From the NCBI RefSeq assembly GCF_000364225.2, contig NZ_AQFT02000001.1, forward strand, positions 2,933,501 to 2,997,500: a stretch of 64,000 nt of DNA, in the 5' to 3' direction. Source of the stretch: Eubacterium plexicaudatum ASF492. Its GTDB lineage: Bacteria; Bacillota; Clostridia; Lachnospirales; Lachnospiraceae. Positions within the stretch are counted from its first letter, which is position 1. Each line of letters begins with the position of its first letter. The translations under genes and the position numbers were made by a program. The notes beneath the pieces were generated by a model. That model saw only the letters and a list, made by a program, of their open reading frames with translations. It ran no database searches and was not told the origin of the DNA. Shown here piece by piece: positions 17,626 through 27,670 of the stretch.

Positions 17626-19154
17626 TTATGATGGATTGGGTTCAAATTCAAAAGTGGTTCCTGTCGGACAATCTGGATATTCAGAATGTGTCAATGTAAC
17701 TATTAAATTATCTCCCTGAATTGTTATATCAGCAGATAATTCAATTTCAGTGCTGATGTCTGTTCCCGAAAATGATAATATTCCAGAGTTTGCATCATAA
17801 CTTCCATCTGCATTTTCCACATATGTTAACTTGTATATACCGTATGTTACAGTATAATTTTGTCATCAACTTTAGAGATAATCAACTGGGAACCCATATC
17901 ATCATGATATTCACCAATGGGAAATGTTTCCGGATTCACACTTTCCGTCAACTGTGCATTGCTTTCCTGCTGATTCGCAACAGACTCATTTCCACCTCCA
18001 TCTTCATTAGAGCCATACTCATTATTATTCAGAGCAGATTCCAGCAAAGGCTCATCGTTTGAATGCTTTCATCCGAAACATTTTCTGCTTCCAATGAACC
18101 AACTCCATCATTTGTATTTTCCTTCGTAACTGAACAGCCCACAAGCGTTCCCAAACTGACTGTTAAAATAATGGCACAAATCAAAACAGCTATTCCATTT
18201 TTCTTTCCTTTTTTTTGCTAAAATGTTTTTAAATCGTTTTTTCATAATCTGCTTTCCTCCATAAAATTGAGTTGATAAAGCGGTTTTCTTTGAACTTTGC
18301 TTATGAAGCGTAGACAACAGTGTTTCTGTATATGCTTTCCTCGTAACATAATCTGTATCCTTTGTAACCCTCTCGTCACAGGATAATTCCATATCAACGG
18401 CCGCTTCCTTTTGCATAATCCAAACCAGCAGATTAAACCAGTGAACTACATTAGCCACTACAAAAAGCTGCTTAAAATAGATATCTCCCCGCTTGAGATG
18501 AATCAACTCATGCTTCAAAATAAAGAAAAGTTCCTCCAAGTCATATTGTTCTGTGGGCAGGACTAAAATATGATGAAAGAAGCCTATCAGCATGGGACTG
18601 GCCGCTTCCGGATACTCTATGACAGGTACTGTACATTTTATATGCAATTCACGTTTCAGTTTAAGAAGCTGGCACAGAACTTCTCTATTCTTTACAATCC
18701 TTCCTTTTTATAAATCTGACGTTTATAATAAAAATAACTCACCAGAGCACAGATATCAAAGTCAGGCTGCCAAACATCCAGACAAAAGATAGTATATCCA
18801 GCATGGAAATACTGCTGCCTTCTTTTCATGCTGTCTCTGAATCGGAGCCGTCATTTGTGCCGGAATCTCAACAATAACCCGCCCTTGGGCTATCCTGCCA
18901 GCAAGCACATCCAGCGGCGGTTTTTCAGATCCTGATGATGTCAGTGTTTCCCTTTGTAGCTGCATATCTGAAGCAGGCATCCCGCCATTCCCACCTATAG
19001 GAATGAGCAGCCGCAATGCCAGCACTATCCAAATCCAGTATTTCCACTTTGCAGCATACCTCTTATTGAGAAAAGAGGTAAACAGAAGCAGCAACGCAAT
19101 AATTAAGCTGATTGGTATTGAAATCTCCAAAAAAGAAAGAAACATATTTGTCAT
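17626..19154 (-). CDS. BlaR1-like M56 metallopeptidase sensor with extracytoplasmic C-terminal domain, frameshifted
   Basis: Joined in order from ATG 19154: three hydrophobic helices (FLEISIPISLIIALLLLF; WKYWIWIVLALRLLIP), a linker, the M56 zinc motif HELIHLKRGD with downstream ELSCDERV, a further membrane segment, then an acidic, Asn-rich outer domain ending GTTFEFEPNPS. At least four frame breaks separate the parts. BlaR1-type proteins sense an outside signal and cleave or inactivate a BlaI repressor; the partner fragment lies directly upstream. The outer domain is not penicillin-binding by sequence, so the signal is unknown. Confidence 0.65.
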
Positions 19155-19412
19155 TATTGTTCATCCTCCAGTTTATCCAGAAAATTTCTAAGCTCCTCAA
19201 TATCAGAATCCTTGATTGCCTTATTGCTATACAATGTGGCCACCATATTCTGTATTGAATTGTTATACAGTCTTTCAAGAAAATTCCTGCTTGCTCCGGT
19301 CTTATATTCATTTTCTGAAATAACTGCGGTATAAAGATTACTTCCTGTTGAACGGTCACAACTGACAAATCCTTTATCAGACAGCCGGGACAAGGAAGTC
19401 ATCATTTATCCA
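19154..19412 (-). pseudogene. BlaI/MecI-family repressor, C-terminal fragment
   Basis: Reads MTSLSRLSDKGFVSCDRSTG (wing of the winged helix) then YTAVISENEYKTGASRNFLE and IEELRNFLDKLE. The N-terminal recognition helix is missing: at about 19412 the sequence changes to the end of the caspase-like gene. Its stop overlaps the start of the BlaR1-like gene, the normal blaI-blaR1 arrangement. Confidence 0.75.
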
Positions 19413-19413
19413 T

Positions 19414-20470
19414 TTAATTTTTACCGTTTTTAAACTTTCTCCGCAAATGTGCTTTACTATCAAAGTAAATTTCATAAGACATTCCATTTAGCAGATGCCG
19501 TCTTACATCCTTTCCATAATTGTTCAAATTACTATGTAAATTATCAAAAAAATTTATTACATTAAAAGCATTACTTGAAGCCTGATACAAATTCCTTCCT
19601 AATACAAATAAATCATTTATATCTGCCCTCAATAAGTCTGCCTTCATTTTACTCATTTTATTAATTACAGGATTTTGGTAATTATAATTATGTGTTTTTA
19701 AATCACTGATTAAATCATAAATTTTACTTCCCACTTCACACTCGTAACATGCGTCCCTGAGCGCATCCATATGATATATATTATTTGTACTTTCTATTCT
19801 GCTTTCCTAAATATAAAATCCCCCATCAATGAAGTGTGTTCCCAAGTCACCTGAGTTGAATTTGACCATATATACACTGTGTTACGTACTCTCTTAAACA
19901 TATTTTCAATTGTAATATTAGGAACCATAATATGTTCAAGAATAGCTGCTGTAAAAAGCCCATGTTCTCCTTTCTCTTTCGCTGTTTGTCCTGGTGATGT
20001 CGCAAAAGCAATAATTGTTCCTCGTGGAGCAAATATTGGGGCAAATCCAGTTCCAATTCCTCTGTTTCCACCAACACTTGAGCTCCTACACGCATCTATA
20101 ATCAGTATTTTTATTAAAACACTACTTCTATCCATAGCTGCTATAACATTATCCAAACTGAACGATGTATATGCAGCACTTCGATCATCAGCAAAACTCG
20201 TATCTGTAGCAGCTAAATAATTTAATCCATCAAACTGAAATCCGTGTCCAGCAAAGAAAAACAAGCCAACATCATATCCCGATAATACAGTTTCATAATT
20301 AGATATTTCCGCTGCCATTGTTCCCAAATCCGAATTCAATATACTTTTCGTTTCAAATGAAAGCTCAACAAGTTTTTCCTCTAATGCCTTCGCATCATTA
20401 ACAGCACATTGCAATTGTGCCTTTCCGAAGTCATATGCATCATTCCCAAATAAAATTGCAAGTTTTTCAT
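19414..20470 (-). CDS. Caspase-like (peptidase C14) protein with an unrecognised C-terminal domain, two apparent frameshifts
   Basis: From ATG 20470, adding one A to the run after the start gives MKKLAILFGNDAYDFGKAQL. The caspase fold then shows GLFFFAGHGFQFDG (catalytic His) and IKILIIDACRSS (catalytic Cys), ending SLMGDFIFRKAE in the first frame. Another A near 19803 would continue it through IYHMDALRDACYECE into a 118-residue helical domain ending at 19414. Bacterial caspase homologues act in conflict or cell-death responses, usually with an effector or sensor domain; the C-terminal part here matches nothing I know. The 3' end is fused to a blaI fragment. Confidence 0.75.
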
Positions 20471-21078
20471 AATATCATCACTCTTGTAAGATTTATCTCT
20501 ACATATTTTAACTTCTTTATCGTATTGCTTTATTCTACCACATTTTACCTATATTTACTATCCGCAAAGCAATACAAAAAACTCTCGAAAAAACATTAAA
20601 TAGCCTATTATAAATTACCAACCTCAATTTTTCATCTTCATTATTATCATTTTGATCTGCCGTTCCGTTTCTAACAAAGCTATAAGCAACCTAACAAAAC
20701 AGCATATCGCCAAATTTCAACAGCATTTTTCTACAAACAGGCGAAACTCCAAACAAACACGGAAACTCCTATACTTTCACGCAAAACTCGGATACTATCA
20801 CGGAAACTACCGACTTTTGCCTGATAGTATAATTCCGCCCCAATCGCCCCTCTATCAGCGGCATCCAAAAACATGAAAAAGCGGGGTCCACCACCCACCG
20901 TGATGAACCCCACCTGGAAGCCCCTTTCCCATCAGCCTCCTTGAAGGGGGGTTGACAGTCTTCCCTTTCTGTGCGCTGCATCCATGAAGCCGACAGTTTC
21001 CTTGTTTAAGAATTCTTCCCTGTCCACCCGCCGCTTCGTCATGTCGACAGCCATTTTTAGCAAACTCACATGCGCATT
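20471..21078. other. AT-rich intergenic region, no gene seen
   Basis: No frame with a ribosome site. Between about 20700 and 20830 a loosely repeated unit (CGGAAACTCC / TACTTTCACG / GATACTATCACGG) occurs two to three times. A GC-rich segment at 20880-20960 can fold on itself (GGGGTCCACC, CCCCTT/AAGGGG). No known RNA is recognised. Confidence 0.35.
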
Positions 21079-21115
21079 CTACGCACTACCAAAAAAATAA
21101 ATGATTGTACAAAAA

Positions 21116-21146
21116 GGCATATCAGATTTTTACTATCTGATATGCC
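21116..21146 (-). terminator. Terminator of relBE copy 1
   Basis: GGCATATCAGA (21116-21126) pairs with TCTGATATGCC (21136-21146); TTTTTGTAC follows on the minus strand. Confidence 0.75.
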
Positions 21147-21208
21147 CCCATATCTCTAAATTACTTTAATTATGCCTGGCAGTATGTCACAGACCCATCT
21201 CCAGACTG

Positions 21209-21490
21209 TCAGACAATGCCTGTCCTGTTAATATTTACTGTATATCTGCCCCTGTTTCCGGCATCGATCACACAAATAATTAATTCATTATTGTTCACTT
21301 TATAAATAATCCGGTAATCGCCCACACGGAGCCTGTAAAGCCCCATGCTTTTCCTGCCTTTCAGACGCTTTATATCGTTTCCCGCCGGCAGTTCGTGAAT
21401 CGCCCTTAAAACCCTTTCCTTATCTGGCTTTGGCAGTTTTATGATAAACTTTTCTGCCAGTTTTTCAATGATGATTCCGTACTTTTTCAC
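21209..21490 (-). CDS. RelE/ParE-family toxin, copy 1
   Basis: Starts MKKYGIIIEKLAEKFIIKLP; LKGRKSMGLYRLRVGDYRIIYKV is the RelE-fold core. RelE toxins cleave ribosome-bound mRNA. The last residues differ from copy 2 (RYTVNINRTGIV instead of QIYSKY) because of one missing C near 21251, probably a sequencing error. The start overlaps the antitoxin stop by four bases. Confidence 0.85.
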   Translation of the reverse strand: MKKYGIIIEKLAEKFIIKLPKPDKERVLRAIHELPAGNDIKRLKGRKSMGLYRLRVGDYRIIYKVNNNELIICVIDAGNRGRYTVNINRTGIV

Positions 21491-21708
21491 AATGCAATCC
21501 CTTCCCTTGCCGCCAGTTCTTCAAGTGTAACTGTTTCATGCTTTTCCGGGTCCGGATTATTTAGATATTCTTCCACTAATTTTTCACAATACAAGTCATC
21601 CTCTATATCATCGTCAAACTGTATTCCCCTCAAAAAAGAAGCAGACTGCTGATTTTATATTCCGGCAGTTTATCAATAATCTGTTTGGCTAACTCTCTTT
21701 CACTCATA
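21487..21708 (-). CDS. Antitoxin of relBE copy 1, apparent frameshift
   Basis: Same sequence as the intact 73-residue antitoxin at 27931 except for an A6 run (about 21632-21637) where copy 2 has A7. The missing base breaks the frame after about 28 residues. Both termini and the AGGGGTTCG ribosome region are unchanged. Confidence 0.75.
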
Positions 21709-21918
21709 ACGAACCCCTCCTTAATATCGCAATTCCCGCACTTTGAACAAATACGATACAGTAACAGCTTTTTAACTTTCCTATACTTTTCATGCATAGT
21801 TTAGCACCTTTTCTATTGGAAATCAAGAACCGGATTTTGTCTGGTACGTTTTCGGTACGGTGGGCAGATGAAGCGCCGGAACCCTCCTTTTTTCAATGAT
21901 TTTCAGCGGGTATGGGTT

Positions 21919-22117
21919 TTCAAGTCCCATCTTCCGCATTTCTATTAATTGGCTGGAAGCTTTGGTAATTCAAGGTTTCCGGCTTTTATTTTGTAAGAAA
22001 AGCTGATAATATTTTGGTCACTTTGGTCACTTTTAACAGCTCCCTGATCTCCTAAAGCTTTCCGTACTTTATTCTCCGTTTCCTCATTATCTTCAATATT
22101 ATAAATATAATGTTTTA
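21919..22117. repeat. Direct repeat copy 2: att core plus integrase tail
   Basis: Repeats 6527-6716, beginning with the tRNA-derived TTCAAGTCCCATCTTCCGCA. The homology stops at the GTTTTA ending at 22117, where the reading frame passes into a phage-like protein. Confidence 0.85.
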
Positions 22118-24000
22118 TGCTGTCCAAAGCATCCTGCATGGATTTGATTTCCTTATGGAAGGATTCGGCAGCATCTTTACAGATATTCATTTGTGATACA
22201 TATAATGATAATACCGCAAGCCCGTCTTTAGTGAGTGCCCCTGTATCTTCATCACTCAGATCATCACCCAGCAGGGTAATTAATAATTCCGCTTCGTCTG
22301 TAACAGCATGGAATGCATCTACAATATCATTCTGAATGGTATCCGCAATCTCATTGATCGCGTCTTTGTATTCCTTTACTTTTACAAGAGAATCAGCCTG
22401 TGCATTCTGTACATTTTGGATGGCATCCTGACATTCATACCAGGCAGGGGAGAACATCTTTATATTTTTCAGCTGTTCCACAAGGCTTGTTTCTTCCTCT
22501 TTTAATTTTGCAAGGGACTCATTTTCAAATGAAATCTTGTGGTTGTAGTAAGATGCGTCCACAAGCCTTCCGGACGCGCGTATTCCACGTCATCCTCATG
22601 CAGTTTTGCAATTTCAAGCAGATGTTTGTATTGTGTATTCAGATATTTGATATTCTCTTTTTCGTACTGATTTTGTTCGGATGCGGATGTGGATATTTCA
22701 CGAAGCACGTCATTCTTATCCATCTTATCCTGTGCACGGTCAGCAATATTCTGATGTTTCTGAATTTCATTCTCACGCTTTGTCTTTATCAGTTCTTCAT
22801 CGGAAATCTTTTTGTTTAATGTAGCTTTCTCTAACCAGTCAAGAGAATCATTATAATTCAATAACTTCTGGTATGCATCCGGATCAAGCTTCGCAACTTT
22901 ATCCATAAGATTTTCCGGAATTTCTTCCTTAGATTCCATCAGTTTCAGAATCTTTTCCTTATCGGAACTGCTTAACTTTTTAACTTTGTTTACAGCCTTT
23001 TTTGCATCTGTCCGGTTTGAATTGAACAGTTTTGCAGTATCCGTGTATTCCTGTTCGGATTCGGCATTGCGTTCGGAAGCAAATCTTGTCTTGATATTTA
23101 AAATATCGTTCTTTTTCTTAACATCAACCTGCGCATTCTCGTACTTCACATCCTGCAATGATTCTTTATCTGAAATCTTATCCCGTCTGGCAGAGTAGTA
23201 GTCACTGATATTTTGGAACTGCTGTTCAATAATATCCGCTATTTCTTTCTCTAATTCTGCACGGAGTTTGGCAGCTTTTACACTGTCGTTTTCCAATTCT
23301 GCGATCTTAATCAGGTGTTTGTATTCTGTCTGTAAAAGGTCAAGATTCTTACTAAGGTATTTATTCTTTTTCTTTGGAGTGTCCGCATTTTCTGCAAGTG
23401 CTTCGTTGCGTTCCATTTTTGCAGATGCTTTATCCGCAATATTCTGATGCTTTTCAGTCTTATTTTGCAAACGTGCCGCTGTCTCTGCCTGCTGCTGTTT
23501 CTGCAGGTCAAACCTTGCACTGTCTAACTGTTCACGAAAAGCTTCATTTTCCATGACAGCCTTATTATATTCTACACAAGAGTCGTAAACACTTTGCGAT
23601 TCAAGCTGCGCCATTAAATCCGTTGGTATTTGTTTGCCAGCATTGATACAGGATTTGACTCTCTTAATATCTGCATCCGTAAGTCCGAAATGCTTAGAAC
23701 CAAATGCTTTTTTTGTCTTGTTACCCTTTGACTTTACATGGTCAAGAGATTTCCCATAAGATTTTGAAACATCATTATACGCCGTCTTAAACTGTTTTGT
23801 CTTGGACTTTTCAGCAGTTTCTTCCTTCTTTTTATCTTCCTTTTCTTTTTCCTTTGCAAGACGGTCGCGTGTATCTTTGGTTGTCGTGCCACCTGTAGAA
23901 TCAACTTTGAATTCAGGTATTTCCAGCTGCGCACGGAGACGTTCTTCAATTTCAGATACAGTTTCTTCAATCGTTTTCCGCGCCTTTTCATCCCAAAGAT
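21945..24000 (-). pseudogene. Tape-measure-like coiled-coil protein fused to an integrase tail
   Basis: From about 24000: Lys/Glu-rich coiled coil with two related blocks, KHQNIADKASAKMERNEAL...TEYKHLIKIAELEND and KHQNIADRAQDKMDKNDVL...TQYKHLLEIAKLHED, of the type seen in phage tail tape-measure proteins. A frame break near 22560 (one base missing) continues as SYYNHKISFENESLAKL. At about 22117 the frame runs into the integrase tail (NIEDNEETENKVRKALGD to PKLPAN), replacing the true C-terminus. The 5' end is cut by the ISAs1 element at about 24000. Inactive remnant of a prophage. Confidence 0.6.
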
Positions 24001-24018
24001 ATTTTACTGATCGATTGT

Positions 24019-25140
24019 ATGCGTGAAATCCCAGATCCAAGGGCTCCATACAACCAAAGACACAAATTTCTTGATATTATCATTATCGCTGTCACAGCTG
24101 TCCTTGCAGGGATGGATACCTGGAATGAGATTGCAGACCGGGCGGCTTCTAAAAAACAATGGCTGGGAACGTTCCTTGAACTGCCAGGCGGCATTCCTTC
24201 CCATGATACGATAAACAGGGTTTTCCGGATGATCGAGCCGGAAAAATTCCATGATGCATTTTTCCGGTGGGTCAGCGCCGTATCAGGCAAAGTAAAAGGC
24301 GTAGTGGCGATTGATGGTAAAACAGCAAGGCGCAGCAGGGAAGAAGCAGGGGATATCAAACCGATCCACACGGTCAGCGCATGGGCAGTAGAATCGTCCC
24401 TTGTACTGGGCCAGTTGTGTGTGGATGAAAAAACAAACGAGATAAAGACAATACCGGAGCTTTTGGACATTCTGTGCCTGGAAGGGTGTATTGTCACAAT
24501 TGATGCGATGGGAACGCAGAAAGAGATCGCCCGCAAGATCATTCACAAAAACGCAGATTATATCCTGCAGGTGAAAGGGAATCAGCAGACACTTATGGAC
24601 GATATCCGGGAGTATTTTGAAAAAGATGTATTTACGGAAAAGAAAGATGCCCTGGAAAAGGCGGAGCGTTACTATAAAGATCTGTGTAAGGAGCACGGGA
24701 GGATAGAAAAGAGGGAGTATTACGTTGAAAATGATATTGAATGGCTCAGGCAGAGGCATCCGGAGTGGGAGGGCCTTGCAGGTATTGGGGCATGTGTATC
24801 TACAGTAACGGAAAAAGGGAATACCGTAACAGCTGTAAATTACGCCATATACAGCAGGAAAGGAATGACAGCCGCAGAATATGGGAAAAGTGAAAGGGCA
24901 CACTGGGGGATTGAAAACAGCCTGCACTGGGTGCTTGATATCGCGTTCAGGGAGGATGAAAGCCGGATCAGGGCTGGAAATGCAGCAGAAAACATGAATA
25001 TGGCACGCCATATAGGAGTAAATCTGCTGAAACAGGAAAAAAGCTGTAAAATGGGGATTGCCAGCAAAAGAAAGAAATGCGGGTATGACATGGCTTACCT
25101 TTATAAAGTATTGGGCGGATTAAATACCGGAATAAAATAG
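24019..25140 (+). CDS. ISAs1-family transposase
   Basis: 373 residues. N-terminal IPDPRAPYNQRHKFLDIIII and GIPSHDTINRVFRMIEP, DDE residues in VVAIDGKTARRS (D), CIVTIDAMGTQKE (D) and an ERAHWGIENSLHWVLD block (E), the H-repeat/ISAs1 signature. It appears complete, but the family's usual N-terminal start lies slightly upstream, where the tape-measure gene is interrupted, and no terminal inverted repeats could be identified; the element's 5' end may be missing. Confidence 0.85.
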   Translation: MREIPDPRAPYNQRHKFLDIIIIAVTAVLAGMDTWNEIADRAASKKQWLGTFLELPGGIPSHDTINRVFRMIEPEKFHDAFFRWVSAVSGKVKGVVAIDGKTARRSREEAGDIKPIHTVSAWAVESSLVLGQLCVDEKTNEIKTIPELLDILCLEGCIVTIDAMGTQKEIARKIIHKNADYILQVKGNQQTLMDDIREYFEKDVFTEKKDALEKAERYYKDLCKEHGRIEKREYYVENDIEWLRQRHPEWEGLAGIGACVSTVTEKGNTVTAVNYAIYSRKGMTAAEYGKSERAHWGIENSLHWVLDIAFREDESRIRAGNAAENMNMARHIGVNLLKQEKSCKMGIASKRKKCGYDMAYLYKVLGGLNTGIK

Positions 25141-25310
25141 AGGGTACGAATTAAATACATCGTTTAACACATGGCAGAACCCCATGTCTGGTTATTATAC
25201 GCAAAATAATTTAACCATCGCATCTTTACGTATTGTTTTAATCGTGAAAACTGATATCTCCAAATTTATAAAAAGTTTATAAAACCTGCGTTTACCGTGC
25301 ATTGGCAATT

Positions 25311-26983
25311 CAGCTCTGACGATTAAAAATTTTTCGCAAAAAACCTCCCATTTTGCGGGAAAATAAGCGATAATATAATTAACCCAAAATTATTTTTTCG
25401 CATTATCCACGTAAAGAAGGGAGGCTTTTTTATGAAAACAAAAGTGACACGGAAAGAGGCACGTAAACATCTGGAACAGTTTCATCTTGCAGTAGAACTT
25501 GTTAAGGTTTTAAAACATTTTTTCCCTGACCTGGCCCGCCTGTTAAAACAGACAGAAGATCCCAGAAATCAGAGTTACATTACCTATCCCAATGTCATAC
25601 TTCTCATGACCCGTATCCTTTCTTCTATATTCTATATCAGCAGCATGAGAAAAACAAGCCAGAAATTTAATTCTGATACAGTTATACAGAATATCTGGGA
25701 AATGTGCGGGGAAAGCGCATCCGCAGATGAAATTCCTTACTGGGAAACGATAAATAAATACCTTGAAAGGCTGGATCCGGAAGAACTGCAGGATACTGTC
25801 TGCCGGCTTGTATACAGGCTGGTGCGCAGCCGCGCATTTGCAGGTGCACGAATCCGGAACAGATACTGGCAGGTGATTGCAGACGGGACGCAGATTCACA
25901 GCAGCCGCAGAAAACTGGATGCAAAAAGCCTGTACAGGGTTCATAATAAGGGGACTGGCAGGGAGTATACGGAATATTACTATTATATACTGGAAGCAAA
26001 AATTGTTCTCCATCCGGACATTATTGTAAGCATTATGACAGAATTTGTAGAAAATACCGGCGGGGAAGAAGCAGAAAAACAGGACTGTGAGCTGAAAGCA
26101 TGCTACAGACTGATGGAACGGCTTAAGAAAGAATTTCCAAAGCTTCCTGTCTGCCTTTGCGCAGACAGCCTTTATGCATGTGAGAATTTTTTCATAAAAT
26201 GCCGCGACAGCGGATGGCGCTATATTCTGCGGTATAAGGAAGGCAGCATTCCGACGGTTTCAGATGAATACGGCAGGCTGAAAAAACAGAGAAAAACTGC
26301 CGGAAACAGGAACTCATTAACGGAACATGCTGGCATGATTTCGTTACGGACATTGATTATAACGGTCATAAGGTAAACATTGCAGAATACAGGGAAGAGC
26401 GGGATGTGCTGATAAAAAAGGGAAGCAGGAAAGGGGAGACAGAAAACATAAAGGCAGGGTTCCTGTTTCTGACGGACCTTCCCGTTAATCAGAAAAATGT
26501 GGCTGCACTGGTGGAAGCCGGAAGGAGGCGGTGGAAAATAGAAAACGAAGGCTTTAACGCGCAGAAAAAACACGGATATTATCTGGAACATTTATTCAGC
26601 AGGAACTATCAGGCATTGAAAAACCATTATTACCTGATACAGATCGGGCATATGATATCCCAGATAATGGAGGCGTGGGAAAAACTCTGGAAAAGCACAG
26701 CGCTGTCCCTGTCGGAAAAGCACAGCCGGATATTTGAATCATTCCAGAATATAAAGTTATCAGAACACAGGCATGAAACAGGAAAGCGCTTTCAGATAAG
26801 GTTCCGGTAATGGAATGCACTGGAAAGGGGGGATGCCCGGATATGGCACAATAACCTAAAAGCGTTTTCAAAATTACAGCAGGGGGAGTTTTTTGTTTTA
26901 AAATACTATCATCAAAAGTTGCAATATATTGAAAGATATATGTAATTGGCACTGATAAATCCATAATTTAATCGTCAGAGCTG
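25311..26983 (+). mobile_element. IS4-like insertion sequence with 10-bp target duplication
   Basis: 1673 bp bounded by inverted repeats CAGCTCTGACGATTAAA (25311-25327) and its complement ending at 26983. Flanked on both sides by ATTGGCAATT (25301-25310 and 26984-26993), a 10-base target duplication as in the IS4 group. It is inserted within the left inverted repeat of J-domain cassette 2; the upstream flank TGCGTTTACCGTGCAT matches the flank of cassette 3. Confidence 0.88.
25432..26810 (+). CDS. IS4-like DDE transposase, apparent frameshift
   Basis: Start follows GAAGGGAGGC. First part to about 26290 contains VIADGTQIHSSRRKLD (first Asp) and VCLCADSLYACENFF (second Asp). An A6 run (about 26281) needs one more A to continue TEKNCRKQELINGTCWHDF, then EAGRRRWKIENEGFNAQKK (Arg-x3-Glu, the catalytic Glu) to the stop at 26810. 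About 460 residues when joined. A programmed slip is less likely because the run is not a canonical heptamer in this frame. Confidence 0.8.
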
Positions 26984-27030
26984 ATTGGCAATTGAATAGG
27001 CTTTACACTCCCAGCCACATACGCTATAAT
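26984..27030 (+). promoter_or_regulatory. Cassette 2: left inverted repeat and promoter
   Basis: Repeat at 26984-27010; TTTACA (27002-27007), 17 bases, TATAAT (27025-27030). Its first ten bases double as the right target duplication of the IS4-like element. Confidence 0.78.
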
Positions 27031-27076
27031 AATTGTATCAGATAACAACTGCATCAATCATAAAGGCGGTGAGAAT

Positions 27077-27280
27077 ATGGAGGTATTAGAGATGAACAAC
27101 GGAGAAATTATAAAAAATGCATTAGAAGACTTTGAAAAAGTTCAAGATTATATGATACTTGCTAAAGAAGAAAAAGCTACAAAGACATACGCTAAATTAC
27201 AAAGACAGTATCTTTCTTTAAAAGCATTACTTAACAGCATGGGTGTCAATCTTATTGAAATTGATTATATCAAAGAATAA
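27077..27280 (+). CDS. Cassette 2 small protein, 67 residues, unknown
   Basis: ATG 27077 after TAAAGGCGGTGAG. Reads MEVLEMNNGEIIKNALEDFE and ends LLNSMGVNLIEIDYIKE. Charged and probably all-helical. Same position, size and C-terminal pattern as its three cassette partners but little identity beyond the first six residues. Confidence 0.72.
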   Translation: MEVLEMNNGEIIKNALEDFEKVQDYMILAKEEKATKTYAKLQRQYLSLKALLNSMGVNLIEIDYIKE

Positions 27281-27293
27281 CCACAAAACCAGA

Positions 27294-27338
27294 GTGTAAA
27301 GCCTATTGAATTGCCAGTATGCTTTACACTTTTATTTT
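27294..27338 (+). terminator. Cassette 2: attenuator-like hairpin
   Basis: GTGTAAAGC (27294-27302) pairs with GCTTTACAC (27321-27329), then TTTTATTTT. Placed as in cassette 1, directly before the J-domain ribosome site. Confidence 0.68.
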
Positions 27339-27352
27339 GGGAGGTTATTACT

Positions 27353-27547
27353 ATGAATAAATATTTTGAGAATATCAGTACTCTGGAAGAATTAAGAAAG
27401 CTGTACAAAGAACTATTAAAGTTACATCACCCTGATAATGCTTCTGTAAAATTTACCTGTCAGACCAGTAAATACAGCTTTTACATGACCGCCCTGTGCC
27501 TGAATCTGCTCATTTGTAATAACTACGCACTACAAAAAAATAAATGA
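27353..27547 (+). pseudogene. J-domain protein, truncated after the HPD motif
   Basis: MNKYFENISTLEELRKLYKE then LLKLHHPDNA with an intact HPD loop. At about 27440 the sequence leaves the family and runs 35 unrelated codons (ASVKFTCQTSKYSF onward) to the stop, just inside the relBE duplication. The C-terminal WVSGNT domain is absent. Confidence 0.72.
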
Positions 27548-27558
27548 TTATACAAAAA

Positions 27559-27589
27559 GGCATATCAGATTTTTACTATCTGATATGCC
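27559..27589 (-). terminator. Terminator of relBE copy 2
   Basis: GGCATATCAGA (27559-27569) pairs with TCTGATATGCC (27579-27589), as in copy 1. Confidence 0.75.
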
Positions 27590-27670
27590 CCCATATCTCT
27601 AAATTACTTTAATTATGCCTGGCAGTATGTCACAGACCCATCTCCAGACTGTCAGACAATGCCTGTCCTG

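Larger units (their letters stand above)
21079..21785. repeat. relBE-containing duplication, copy 1
   Basis: Nearly identical over about 707 bases to 27523-28230, covering terminator, toxin, antitoxin and promoter region. Copy 1 has six A where copy 2 has seven (antitoxin), and four C where copy 2 has five (toxin 3' end). Confidence 0.9.

Noticed and set aside
17626..19154. Beta-lactam resistance locus from the BlaI/BlaR1-like pair
   Set aside because: No beta-lactamase or penicillin-binding sensor domain is seen; the outer domain is short and acidic, and BlaI is truncated.
26270..26300. Programmed -1 frameshift in the IS4-like transposase
   Set aside because: The A6C run is not a canonical slippery heptamer in the reading frame, and one added A gives the same result, as at many other runs in the window.
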